Assembly (NCBI GenBank): GCA_002375765.1 | Contig: DFMV01000008.1 | Location: 28,523-73,226, forward strand | Source of the DNA: Rhizobiales bacterium UBA3584 | Lineage (GTDB): Bacteria > Pseudomonadota > Alphaproteobacteria > Rhizobiales > Devosiaceae | Direction: 5' to 3' | Length of the DNA: 44,704 bases | In this document: piece by piece, positions 33,898 to 43,302 of the stretch | Layout of the letters: the number at the start of each line of letters is the position of its first letter | Numbering within the stretch: position 1 is the first letter of the stretch | Program-made: the position numbers and the translations under genes | The notes under the pieces: model-generated | Databases searched by the model: none | What the model was told of the DNA's origin: nothing | The model's input: only the letters and a program-made list of their open reading frames with translations

Positions 33898-35430
33898 ATG
33901 AAGACTTTTCTCAAGGCAGCGGCCATCGCTGCCCTGGCCGGCATTTCATTGCCAAGTTTTGCCGTGGCGCAAACCGAGGGTGGCGCAATCGACGTCGCGA
34001 CCATTGGCGAGCCGCCCACCCTCGACCCCATGACATCGACCGCCGATCTGGTCGGCATCATCACCCAGCATATGTTTGAAACGCTCTATACGTTCGATGC
34101 CAACTGGGCCGTCGTGCCGCTGCTGGCGGCGGACATGCCGGAGATTTCCGAAGACGGCACCGTCTATACAATCGCGCTGCGTGAAGGCGTAACCTTCCAT
34201 GACGGCTCGGACATGACCGCCGAGGATGTCTTGGCCTCGCTCGAGCGCTGGCTGCGTATCGCAAGCCGCGGCATGCAGACGGCGGAAACCGTCGAAAGCG
34301 TCGAGGCCGTGGATGATTACACGGTGCAGATTACTCTGAGCGGACCCTATGCACCGCTTTTGTCCCTCTTGTCGCTCAACAACTCTGCCGCCATTGTCAT
34401 TCCGTCGGAAATCGCCGGCGAAGACGTCATGGAAGATTTTGTCGGCACCGGGCCCTACCAGCTGGCCGAACGCCGCCCGGATCAATACATCCAGCTTACG
34501 CGGTTCGAGGGCTACGCCTCGCGTGACGAAGAGTCCAACGGCTATGGCGGCGGGCGCCATCAGTATCTCGATGAAATCCGGTTCGTTCCCGTCCCCGACC
34601 CCAACACCCGCATCGAAGGTGCTGTCGCGGGCCAGTTCGATTATGTGGATTCCATTGCCGTGGAAGCCTATGACCGTATCGCTTCGGGCAATACCGAACC
34701 GGTGATGCTGGCTCCGTTCGGCTGGCCGGTGTTCGTGATGAACACTGCCGAAGGCGTCAACTCCGATATCGCCGTACGCAAAGCCATCCAGGCGGCGCTT
34801 GCTCCGCAGGACATGCTGCTGGCCGCGTTCGGGTCGGAAGAATTCTTTAAGGCCGATGGGGCGATGTATCCTGAAGGGTATGTCTGGCACACCGAGGCAG
34901 GCACCGAACCGTACAAGCCGATGGGCGATACGGAACTGGCAAGCCAGTTGCTCGAAGACTCCACTTACGACGGGTCGCCGCTGCGCATCCTCACCTCGCG
35001 CCAGTATGAGTTCCATTACACGATGGCTCAGGTTGCCGAAGCCTATCTCGAGGCAGCCGGGTTCGACGTGCAGCTCGACGTTGTGGAATGGGCAACGCTG
35101 ACCCAGCGGCGCACCGATCCGGCGCTGTGGGACATCTATATCACCCACTCGCCCTTCCTGCCCGAACCGTCTCTGACCGGCATCATGTCGGATTCCTCGC
35201 CCGGCTGGTGGGTGTCCGATGCCAAACATGAAGCGCTTGGCGCGTTCAACGCCGAAGCCGATCCAGAAGCCCGCGTCGAACTCTGGGCGGCGGTGCAGGA
35301 AGTGATCTATGAGGAAGTGCCCGCCTTCAAGGTCGGCAATTTCAATGCCGTTGCGGCCCAATCGCCGACCCTCGAAGGCATGAACCCCGCGCCATGGCCC
35401 TATTTCTGGAACGCCTGGCTGGAAGAATAA
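33898..35430 (+). CDS. Family-5 ABC substrate-binding protein of the Opp/Dpp-type importer
   Basis: Periplasmic receptor of 510 residues. The signal peptide MKTFLKAAAIAALAGISLPS (cleavage after VAQ) is followed by family-5 motifs PPTLDPMTSTADL, FETLYTFDANW, YTIALREGVTFHDGSDMTAE and FVGTGPYQLAERR. ATG 33898 follows AAAGGGAG by 7 bases; an upstream ATG at 33877 lacks a site. It heads an operon with two permeases, two ATPases and catabolic genes. The ligand is therefore probably the substrate of the amidohydrolase in the same operon, a peptide- or amide-like compound. Confidence 0.92.
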   Translation: MKTFLKAAAIAALAGISLPSFAVAQTEGGAIDVATIGEPPTLDPMTSTADLVGIITQHMFETLYTFDANWAVVPLLAADMPEISEDGTVYTIALREGVTFHDGSDMTAEDVLASLERWLRIASRGMQTAETVESVEAVDDYTVQITLSGPYAPLLSLLSLNNSAAIVIPSEIAGEDVMEDFVGTGPYQLAERRPDQYIQLTRFEGYASRDEESNGYGGGRHQYLDEIRFVPVPDPNTRIEGAVAGQFDYVDSIAVEAYDRIASGNTEPVMLAPFGWPVFVMNTAEGVNSDIAVRKAIQAALAPQDMLLAAFGSEEFFKADGAMYPEGYVWHTEAGTEPYKPMGDTELASQLLEDSTYDGSPLRILTSRQYEFHYTMAQVAEAYLEAAGFDVQLDVVEWATLTQRRTDPALWDIYITHSPFLPEPSLTGIMSDSSPGWWVSDAKHEALGAFNAEADPEARVELWAAVQEVIYEEVPAFKVGNFNAVAAQSPTLEGMNPAPWPYFWNAWLEE

Positions 35431-35441
35431 GCAATCCTCCT

Positions 35442-35486
35442 GCGGGCGCTGGCGTTTCCTGTCCTCCGGACAATGGCGGCGCCCGC
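35442..35486 (+). other. Structured hairpin between binding protein and permease genes
   Basis: GCGGGCGC (35442-35449) and GCGCCCGC (35479-35486) form a perfect 8-bp outer stem. TGTCC and GGACA form an inner 5-bp stem with loop TCC. It starts 11 bases after the binding-protein stop. It is a likely 3' stabiliser or attenuator, as at the other two transporter junctions. Confidence 0.55.
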
Positions 35487-35580
35487 GGAGATATCGAAGG
35501 GAGGGAGGGCCAGCAGTCCATTGCCAGTCCTTTCCGGCACGGCCATCCTTCCCTTCGCGTCCTTTTTTGAAAGTCGTTCC

Positions 35581-36522
35581 ATGCTTGGCGCTGCGCTTAA
35601 CAGATTGATCGGCATGCTCACGGTGATGGCCATCGTCGTGACGATTGTCTTTATCATTGTCCGGGTGACTCCGGGCGATCCGGCTGCGGTCATGCTCGGC
35701 CCCGATGCCACTGCGGCCGATGTCGAGGCACTGCGTCAACGGCTGGGCCTCGATGGCACGATCCTCGAGCAGTTCATCTCCTATGTCGGAGGCATTTTCC
35801 GCGGCGATCTCGGCCAGTCGATCTTTCTTGGCCAGCCGGTGACAACCGCGCTATGGATGCGGGCCGAGCCGACCTTTTTCCTCACCATCTTCTCGCTCGC
35901 CATTGCCACGGTGATCGCGCTGCCGATCGGTGTCGCTTCGGCCTATTGGCGCGGGTCGTGGTTCGATCAGGCCATGACCTCGCTGGCCATGTTCGCGGCT
36001 TCGGTTCCCAGTTTCTGGCTGGGGCTGATCTTCATCCAGACCTTCGCAGTGAGCCTTGGTTGGTTTCCGACCTCGGGCTATGGCGGGCCCTATTCGCCAC
36101 TTGGCGAGCGGCTCTATCATCTGGTTCTGCCCGCCACGACGCTGGGGATCGTCTCGTCGGCGCTCATCATGCGCTTTACCCGCGCCTCAATGCTCGACGT
36201 TCTCAACGATGATTATGTGCGCACGGCGCGCTCCAAGGGCATGAGCGAGTGGCGCGTCGTCGTCCGCCATGCGCTCAAGAATGCTCTGATCCCGATTCTC
36301 ACTGTTGTCGGGCTGACGGCGGCGCTGCTGATTTCAGGCGCCATCGTCACAGAGACGGTGTTCGCGCTACCCGGCGTCGGCAACCTGATCGTTTCGGCGG
36401 TGTTGCGGCGCGACTATCCGGTTATCCAGGGGGCGCTGCTGATCGTTGCCGGGCTCTATGTTCTGGTCAATTTCGTCATCGACATGCTCTATCTGCTCGT
36501 CGATCCGCGTGTGAGGTACTGA
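35581..36522 (+). CDS. Opp/Dpp-type ABC transporter permease 1 (DppB family)
   Basis: Inner-membrane permease of 313 residues with six hydrophobic segments. It shows the DppB features VTPGDPAAVMLGPDATAADV, LRQRLGLDGTILEQF, DLGQSIFLGQPV and the EAA-like loop DDYVRTARSKGMSEWRVVVR followed by HALKNALIPILT. ATG 35581 is the family-consistent start; the Shine-Dalgarno (GAAAG) is weak, which would keep its level below that of the binding protein. Its stop overlaps the next permease start (TGATG). Confidence 0.92.
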   Translation: MLGAALNRLIGMLTVMAIVVTIVFIIVRVTPGDPAAVMLGPDATAADVEALRQRLGLDGTILEQFISYVGGIFRGDLGQSIFLGQPVTTALWMRAEPTFFLTIFSLAIATVIALPIGVASAYWRGSWFDQAMTSLAMFAASVPSFWLGLIFIQTFAVSLGWFPTSGYGGPYSPLGERLYHLVLPATTLGIVSSALIMRFTRASMLDVLNDDYVRTARSKGMSEWRVVVRHALKNALIPILTVVGLTAALLISGAIVTETVFALPGVGNLIVSAVLRRDYPVIQGALLIVAGLYVLVNFVIDMLYLLVDPRVRY

Positions 36523-37388
36523 TGGCCGCGCTCGCTTCGTCCGCACAGGGCAAATCACCCAACCTCTTGATCCGCCTTCTGGCGAGACCCACCGCTGCCG
36601 CCGGGCTGATCGTCATCGTGCTGGTGGTGCTGGCCGCGATCCTTGCGCCGCTGCTTACGCCCCACAGCCCAAGCCAGCTTTCGATCGTCAACCGTCTGAC
36701 CGCGCCCAACAACCAGTTCTGGCTGGGAACCGACGATCTGGGTCGCGATATTCTTACACGGGTACTCTATGCCGGGCAGACTTCACTTTCGGTGGCCTTT
36801 TCGGTGGTTATCGTCGCCTCGCTGATCGGCATCGTGCTCGGGCTCGTGGCCGGATTTTTTCGTAAAGCCGACGCGCCGGTCTCGCGGGTGATCGATGCCA
36901 TGATGGCGTTTCCCGATATCCTTTTGGCTATTGCGCTGGTTGCCGCGCTGGGCGCTTCGGCGTTCAACGTGGTTCTGGCCCTGGGGATCGTTTATGCGCC
37001 GCGCATGGCGCGGGTGGTGCGCGCCTCGACGCTGGTGATCCGGGAATTGTCCTATGTGGAGGCGGCCCGCGCGCTGGCGGTGCCGACCCCGGTTATTCTC
37101 GTGCGACACGTCTTGCGCAATGTTACCTCGCCGCTGCTGGTGCAGGGCACCTTCATTTTCGCGCAAGCCATTCTGGCCGAAGCAGGATTGTCGTTTCTCG
37201 GAGTGGGCATTTCGCCCGATATCCCGACCTGGGGCACGATGATTTCGGCTGGCCGCCAGTTCATGAATTCGGCAAGCTGGCTGCTGTTTTATCCGGGCCT
37301 CGCCATCGTCATCACCGTTCTGGCGCTCCAGCTTTTGGGCGACGGCCTGCGCGACCTCCTCGACCCCCGTCTTGCAAAGGACATCTAA
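36522..37388 (+). CDS. Opp/Dpp-type ABC transporter permease 2 (DppC family)
   Basis: Inner-membrane permease of 288 residues. The N-terminus has LLTPHSPSQLSIVNRL and PNNQFWLGTDDLGRDILTRV, then GQTSLSVAFSVVIVASLIG. The loop YVEAARALAVPTPVILVRHV and the closing AEAGLSFLGVGISPDIPTWG are classic for DppC. ATG 36522 shares a base with the stop of the first permease. The amidohydrolase gene begins at the next base after its stop, tying import and catabolism together. Confidence 0.93.
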   Translation: MAALASSAQGKSPNLLIRLLARPTAAAGLIVIVLVVLAAILAPLLTPHSPSQLSIVNRLTAPNNQFWLGTDDLGRDILTRVLYAGQTSLSVAFSVVIVASLIGIVLGLVAGFFRKADAPVSRVIDAMMAFPDILLAIALVAALGASAFNVVLALGIVYAPRMARVVRASTLVIRELSYVEAARALAVPTPVILVRHVLRNVTSPLLVQGTFIFAQAILAEAGLSFLGVGISPDIPTWGTMISAGRQFMNSASWLLFYPGLAIVITVLALQLLGDGLRDLLDPRLAKDI

Positions 37389-38602
37389 ATGATCGGCAAT
37401 CAGTTTCCCCCCGCCGAAAAACCGCTTCTGATCCGCAACGCAAAGCCGGTCGGTTTTGCCGGCGTTAAGTCGTCAGCCATCGATATCCTTGTCGGCAAGG
37501 ACGGGAAGATCATCGAGACCGGAACCACGGTCGGCGTGCCCGGTGATGCGGAAATTCTCGATGCGGGGGGCCGTTTTCTCTCGGCCGGCTGGACCGATAT
37601 CCACACCCATATCTGGTATGGTGGTACCGATATTTCGCTCAGGCCCGAACAGTGCGGCGCGCGGCATGGAGTGACCACGATGGTCGATGCCGGCTCGGCG
37701 GGCGAGGCCAATTTCCATGGTCTGCGCGAGCTGATGATCGAGCCGGCGCTGGAAAATGTCTATGCGTTCTTAAACATCGGCTCGATCGGTCTGGTCGCCT
37801 GCAACCGGGTGACCGAGCTTCAGGACATGCGATCGATCGATATCGACCGGATCGCCGCGACTGTCGAAGCCAATCGCGACGTGATCGTCGGGCTCAAAGT
37901 CCGGGCCAGCGCGGTGATTTCCGGTGGCTGGGATCTGGTGCCGGTCAAGCTGGCCAAAAAGCTCGGCCGGGTGCTCAAGCTGCCGATCATGGTGCATGTG
38001 GGCGAGCCGCCCCCGCTTTACGATGATATTCTTTCGCTGCTGACCGAGGGCGACATCGTCACCCATTGTTTCAACGGCAAGGTGGGTGGCTCGATCCTCG
38101 AAGACGATGATCTTTACGCTCTCGTCGAGGATGCGGCGGCGCGTGGTGTGGTGCTCGACGTCGGGCATGGCGGGGCGTCATTTTCGTTCGAGGTGGCCAA
38201 GGCAGCGCTCGAAAAGAACATGCTGCCCCAGACCATCTCGACCGATCTGCACAATCGCTCCATGGATGGCGCGGTTTGGGACATGGGCACCACCATGTCC
38301 AAATTGCTCTCGCTGGGCATGGGGTTTGAGCAGGTTATCCACGCGGCGACCATTGCCCCGCGCAAGGCGATACGGCGCGATCACACCGACCTGCTCGCCA
38401 AGGGAAAGCCGGCGGAATTTACGATTTTTGATCTCGAAAAAAGCGATATCGAAGTCAAGGATTCCAAGGGCATCACATCGACGCTGCACGAGATTTTCGA
38501 GCCGCGCCACGCCGTTCTCGGCGCGCGAGCCATCGCTGCGCATCGCTACCAGCCGGCGCCGGGTGCGCAACTGGCCAACTGCCCCCATTGCGGGTGGGCG
38601 CT

Positions 38603-38606
<4 letters not shown>
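37389..38606 (+). CDS. Amidohydrolase/deacetylase-family metallohydrolase
   Basis: Binuclear-metal amidohydrolase of 405 residues. Metal-site candidates are His72 and His74 in WTDIHTHIW, the probably carboxylated Lys170 in VGLKVRAS, His203 in IMVHVGEP, His226 in VTHCFNG and catalytic Asp286 in ISTDLHNR. This pattern fits the EF_0837/AHA_3915-like amidohydrolase group related to dihydroorotase and adenine-deaminase-like enzymes. That group often sits beside SelA-like PLP enzymes, as here. A C-terminal CPHCGW tail (a CxxC pair) is unusual and might bind zinc. The gene lies between the permease and ATPase genes of the importer, so it probably cleaves the imported compound. Reaction unknown. Confidence 0.85.
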
Positions 38607-39615
<1,009 letters not shown>

Positions 39616-39619
<4 letters not shown>

Positions 39620-40626
39620 GCGTCGCAATGGAAACGGCTCCGCTGCTGGCCATAGAGGGACTGGTCAAACGTTTTTCGGGACGTGGCGGCAGGACCGTTC
39701 ATGCTGTCGAGGATGTGAGCTTTTCGATCAAGCGCGGCACGACCGTGGGGCTGGTGGGCGAATCTGGATCCGGCAAGACCACGGCCGGACGCACCCTGTT
39801 GCGGCTGATCGAGCCCACCGGCGGCAAGGCGGTGTTTGACGGCGTCGATATCTTTGCGCTGTCCGAGCGCGACATGCGAGCCTATCGCCAGCGCATGCAG
39901 ATCATTTTTCAGGACCCGTTCTCCTCGCTCAACCCGCGCATGCGGATCGAGGCGATCCTTGGGGAGGCGCTCGACGCCTGCAATTACCCCAAGGGCGCAA
40001 AACGCAAGGAGCGGGTTGCAGAGCTTCTGACGCTTGTGGGACTTGCCCCCGAGCACGCCAGACGGTTCCCGCATGAATTTTCCGGCGGCCAGCGCCAGCG
40101 CATTGGGATCGCCCGGGCGCTTGCGGTCGAGCCTGAATTCGTGGTCGCCGACGAGCCGGTTTCGGCGCTCGACGTCTCGGTGCAGGCGCAGGTGCTCAAC
40201 CTTCTGAGCGATCTGCAGAAACGGCTGGGCCTGACGCTGCTGTTTATCGCCCATGACCTCTCGGTCGTTGAATATCTCTGTGACGAGGTGGTGGTGATGT
40301 ATCTGGGGCGTGTCATGGAACGGGGCCCGTCGCGGACGGTCTATGCCAATCCGCGCCATCCCTATACGAAGGCTCTGCTGGCCACGGCGCCGATCCCCGA
40401 TCCGACGCGCCGCCGCGAACATGTACCGCTGGCCGGCGACATCCCCAGCCCTATCAACCCACCATCGGGATGCGTGTTTCGCACCCGCTGCCCGCATGCC
40501 GTCGCGGCGTGTGCCGAAATCATCCCGCCCACCGACCATCTGGGCGGCGATCACCACGTTGCCTGCATCCGCCACGAAGAGTTGGCGCAGGCGTCCCAGA
40601 ACCCCAGCCCAGTTGAATTGGGCTAG
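39616..40626 (+). CDS. Opp/Dpp-type ABC transporter ATPase 2 (DppF/OppF family)
   Basis: Second ATPase, 336 residues. Walker A is GESGSGKTT, the Q-loop FQDPFSSLNPRMRIE, the signature FSGGQRQRIGIARAL, Walker B FVVADEPVSALDVS and the switch LLFIAHDLS. The C-terminal extension has PSGCVFRTRCPHAVAACAE. ATG 39616 overlaps the stop of ATPase 1. With it the importer is complete: one receptor, two permeases, two ATPases. A palindromic element follows before the RidA-type gene. Confidence 0.94.
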
Positions 40627-40648
40627 GGTTCCAGGTCCTTGTTTTGTC

Positions 40649-40711
40649 GTGCGATCGAACCGGAAAAGTCCGCAACTTTTCGCTTCGCGGCCCTCCGGGT
40701 CCTGATCGCAC
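40649..40711. repeat. Palindromic intergenic element, possible small rhizobial-type repeat
   Basis: GTGCGATC (40649-40656) and GATCGCAC (40704-40711) enclose an inner stem GAAAAGT-CCGCA-ACTTTTC (40663-40681). The text CCGGAAAAGT resembles dispersed palindromic elements known from Hyphomicrobiales genomes. Only one copy is in this window, so repetition is not shown. In the mRNA it would fold between the ATPase and RidA-type genes. Confidence 0.5.
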
Positions 40712-40728
40712 TCTAAGTGGAGTTTCCT

Positions 40729-41223
40729 ATGACTGTCTCCGAGGCGAAAAAGCGCGCGGATCAAAGCCCCTACGACCGGCTGACCGCTTTGGGGCTGACC
40801 TTGCCCCCGGCCGCGCCGCCGATCGCCAACTTCGTCACCCATGTGATTGAAGGCAATATGCTCTATCTCTCGGGCCAGGGGCCGACCTATCCCGATGGCC
40901 GGCGCCATTCGGGCAAAGTGGGCGATGCCGTCTCCACCGAGGAGGCCTATGAACACGCCAAACTGACCGGACTCAATCTGATTGCCGTGATGGAGGAGGC
41001 GCTGGGCGATCTGGGCCGGGTGCGCCGCATCGTCAAGGTGCTGGGCATGGTCAATGCCACCGCTGACTTTGTCGAGCATCCGCAGGTCATCAATGGCTGT
41101 TCGGACCTGTTCAACGCCGTATTTGCCGAAAAGGGCATCCATGCCCGTTCGGCCGTCGGCTTTTCCTCGCTCCCCAATGCGATCACGGTGGAAATCGAAG
41201 CCATCGTGGCCATAGACATTTGA
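40729..41223 (+). CDS. RidA-family (YjgF/UK114) protein
   Basis: Small cytoplasmic trimer-forming protein of 164 residues, longer than RidA (about 128) and like the extended subgroup of this family. It has NMLYLSGQGPTYPDGRRHSG and ARSAVGFSSLPNAITVEIEA. Arg140 lines up with Arg105 of RidA, needed for hydrolysing imine and enamine intermediates, so deaminase activity is plausible. ATG 40729 follows GGAG by 6 bases; a GTG at 40717 is less likely. It stands just before the SelA-like PLP enzyme. Beta-eliminating PLP enzymes release the reactive enamines that RidA removes, so the pair makes sense together. Confidence 0.9.
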   Translation: MTVSEAKKRADQSPYDRLTALGLTLPPAAPPIANFVTHVIEGNMLYLSGQGPTYPDGRRHSGKVGDAVSTEEAYEHAKLTGLNLIAVMEEALGDLGRVRRIVKVLGMVNATADFVEHPQVINGCSDLFNAVFAEKGIHARSAVGFSSLPNAITVEIEAIVAIDI

Positions 41224-41233
41224 GTACAGTTCA

Positions 41234-42433
41234 ATGACCGATACCGATATTCGCAAAACGCTTGGCCTGCGCCCCGTCATCAATTGTTCGGGAACCATGA
41301 CTTCGCTTGGCGCTTCAATCGTCGTGCCGCATGCAGTCGAGACCGTGGCTGCGGTCCTGTCGCAATGGACCGAAATGTCCGACCTGCAGCGCATCGCCTC
41401 GCGCACCATTGCACGGCTGACCGGAGCAGAGGCGGGGTGCGTGACCGCATCCTGTTCTGCGGCCATCACGCTGGCCTGCGCCGCCGCGATGACCGGCAAG
41501 GATCTGGCCGCCATCGAGCAGCTGCCCGATGCGCGCGGGCTCAAGGACGAGATCGTCATCCAGACCGGGCACATGGTCTCCTATGGCGCGCCGGTGGAAC
41601 AGGGCATCAGGCTTTCTGGCGCAAGGGTGGTGCCGGTGGGTCAGGCGACCAGCGCGCATGCTTACCAATTGGCCGGAGCCATAACCGACAAGACCGCGGC
41701 GGCGGTTTATGTGATTTCGCACCACGTTGTCGATTACGGGCAGATTCCGCTCGAAACGTTCTGCGAGGTTGCCCATGAAAAAGGTGTGCCAGTGATCGTG
41801 GACGCGGCGTCCGAATATGATCTGGAAAAATTCTTGAAGGCAGGCGCCGATCTGGTGCTTTATTCCGGGCACAAGTTTCTGGGCGGGCCGACGTCGGGCA
41901 TTATCGCGGGCACTAAGGATTTCGTTGCCGCATGTTATCTGCAGAACCGGGGCGTCGGGCGCGGCATGAAGGTGGGCAAGGAAGGCGTGGCGGGAGTTAT
42001 TGCGGCTCTTGAAGCCTGGGAGACGCGCGACCACGCCGGGATCAGGGCCCGCGAGCAAAGGGCTCTCGATCTCTGGCAATCAACGCTGGAAGGGCGGGAT
42101 GGCATCACCGCCATCATCGACCCTGACCCAACCGACAACCCGCTCGACCGGCTCAAGGTGCTGGTTGATCCCGAGGGCGCCAACATTTCGGCATGGGATC
42201 TTGCCGATCGGATGGCGCAAGGGGACAGGCCGGTGATTGTGCGCGACCATGAGGTCGAGCACAATTATTTCTATCTCGATCCCTGCAACCTGCACCCTGA
42301 CGAGGAGGTCGTCGTCGCCGAACGGCTGACCGAGGAACTCGATGCGGCGCGCAAATCCAACACGCCAATCGTTTCCGATTTGCGGCTGCGCATGCTGGCG
42401 CAGGAAAGGGCCATTCTCAACTGGCCCGATTGA
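41234..42433 (+). CDS. SelA-like PLP-dependent enzyme (probable amino-acid or amino-sugar ammonia-lyase type)
   Basis: Fold-type I PLP enzyme of 399 residues, related to selenocysteine synthase (SelA) and D-glucosaminate-6-phosphate ammonia-lyase (DgaE). The N-terminus LGLRPVINCSGTMTSLGASI is the family signature. ASCSAAITLACAAAM forms the phosphate site, VIVDAASE carries the ring-nitrogen aspartate, and Lys214 in YSGHKFLGGPTSGI binds PLP. It is too far from tRNA-Sec genes to suggest selenocysteine making, and no selB or selD is nearby. It is probably a lyase that removes an amine from the product of the amidohydrolase. Reaction and substrate are unproven. It starts 10 bases after the RidA-type stop with only a weak binding site. 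Confidence 0.86.
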   Translation: MTDTDIRKTLGLRPVINCSGTMTSLGASIVVPHAVETVAAVLSQWTEMSDLQRIASRTIARLTGAEAGCVTASCSAAITLACAAAMTGKDLAAIEQLPDARGLKDEIVIQTGHMVSYGAPVEQGIRLSGARVVPVGQATSAHAYQLAGAITDKTAAAVYVISHHVVDYGQIPLETFCEVAHEKGVPVIVDAASEYDLEKFLKAGADLVLYSGHKFLGGPTSGIIAGTKDFVAACYLQNRGVGRGMKVGKEGVAGVIAALEAWETRDHAGIRAREQRALDLWQSTLEGRDGITAIIDPDPTDNPLDRLKVLVDPEGANISAWDLADRMAQGDRPVIVRDHEVEHNYFYLDPCNLHPDEEVVVAERLTEELDAARKSNTPIVSDLRLRMLAQERAILNWPD

Positions 42434-42447
42434 GGACGCTGTATTTG

Positions 42448-42484
42448 CGCGCCGGGGAGAATAATGCAAACTGAACCCGGCGCG
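42448..42484. other. Inverted repeat between SelA-like and IclR genes
   Basis: CGCGCCGGG (42448-42456) and CCCGGCGCG (42476-42484) pair perfectly over 9 bp with a 19-base AT-richer loop. It could end the catabolic transcript or serve as an operator for the IclR gene, whose ribosome binding site begins 9 bases later. Confidence 0.45.
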
Positions 42485-42507
42485 GCACTCACGGGAGGAT
42501 CGGCGAA

Positions 42508-43302
42508 ATGAGCACATTGGAAACGTCCAAGGACGCTGTGAAGGCCAAGCGCACGCGGACGAGTGCGCTCGACCGCATTCTGCAGGTGCTCGATTTTCTC
42601 CAGAGCAATGATGCGCCGGCGACGGCCTATGAAATCGCCCGCGCCGTGGGGGCGCCGCTTTCGACGGTCTATACGCTGGTCGAGGATCTTGTCGAAAAGG
42701 ACATGCTGGACCGGTTCGAGGACGGAACCTTGTGGTTCGGGCATCGGCTGTATCATTACGGGCTGACCTATGCGCGCCATGTCGATCTTCTGACCATCGC
42801 CAACCACGAGATGAGCGACCTTGCGCTGGCCTCGGGGGAGACGGTGCAGATTTGCGGGCGGGATGGCGATTTCATGGTGGTGCTGGGGATGGTCGACGGG
42901 CCGGACCATTTTCAGGTCGCCTCGCAAGTGGGCAGCCGCACCCCGCTCAACTGGTCGGCGTCGGGGCGCTTGCTGGTGGGGCATCTGCCCGAGGATGAGC
43001 GGCGCGCGATCTTTTCGCATGCCAGTTGCCCATCGCCCACGGGCCGGGCGGAGACCGATATCGAGATTCTGACGGCAAGTTCGCGCCAGGCGCTCGATGC
43101 GGGGCTTTCCATACAGGCCGGTGAATCGGCCTATTCGATTGCCTGTATCGCGGCCCCGATCCTCGATAACGCGGGGACCTGCCGGGCGACGATTTCCATT
43201 GTGGTGCCCGATCAGAAGGTCAACCAGACCGATCCCGACCTTAAGGACCTGGTGCGGCAAAGCGCGATCAATATTGCCCGGCGTCTGGGCTGGTCGCGCT
43301 GA
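42508..43302 (+). CDS. IclR-family transcriptional regulator
   Basis: Regulator of 264 residues. The N-terminal winged helix-turn-helix (about 20-80) has RILQVLDFLQSNDAPATAYE, then IARAVGAPLSTVYTLVEDL. The IclR effector domain (about 95-260) has LALASGETVQICGRDGDFMV, NWSASGRLLVGHLPEDERR and SIACIAAPILDNAGTCRATI. ATG 42508 follows GGGAGG by 9 bases. It ends the plus-strand cluster and overlaps the convergent amidase gene by 35 bases. It is the likely controller of the importer and catabolic genes, perhaps through the palindrome near 33.86 kb. Confidence 0.91.
   Translation: MSTLETSKDAVKAKRTRTSALDRILQVLDFLQSNDAPATAYEIARAVGAPLSTVYTLVEDLVEKDMLDRFEDGTLWFGHRLYHYGLTYARHVDLLTIANHEMSDLALASGETVQICGRDGDFMVVLGMVDGPDHFQVASQVGSRTPLNWSASGRLLVGHLPEDERRAIFSHASCPSPTGRAETDIEILTASSRQALDAGLSIQAGESAYSIACIAAPILDNAGTCRATISIVVPDQKVNQTDPDLKDLVRQSAINIARRLGWSR

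Noticed and set aside
33946..35739. A 597-codon minus-strand frame opposite the Opp-type binding protein
   Set aside because: It lies antisense to a clear family-5 receptor; the translation is rich in His, Gly, Arg and Asp, as expected from reversed GC-rich codons.
41234..42433. Selenocysteine synthase (SelA)
   Set aside because: It is similar in fold only; no selB, selD or tRNA-Sec is near, and the context is catabolic.
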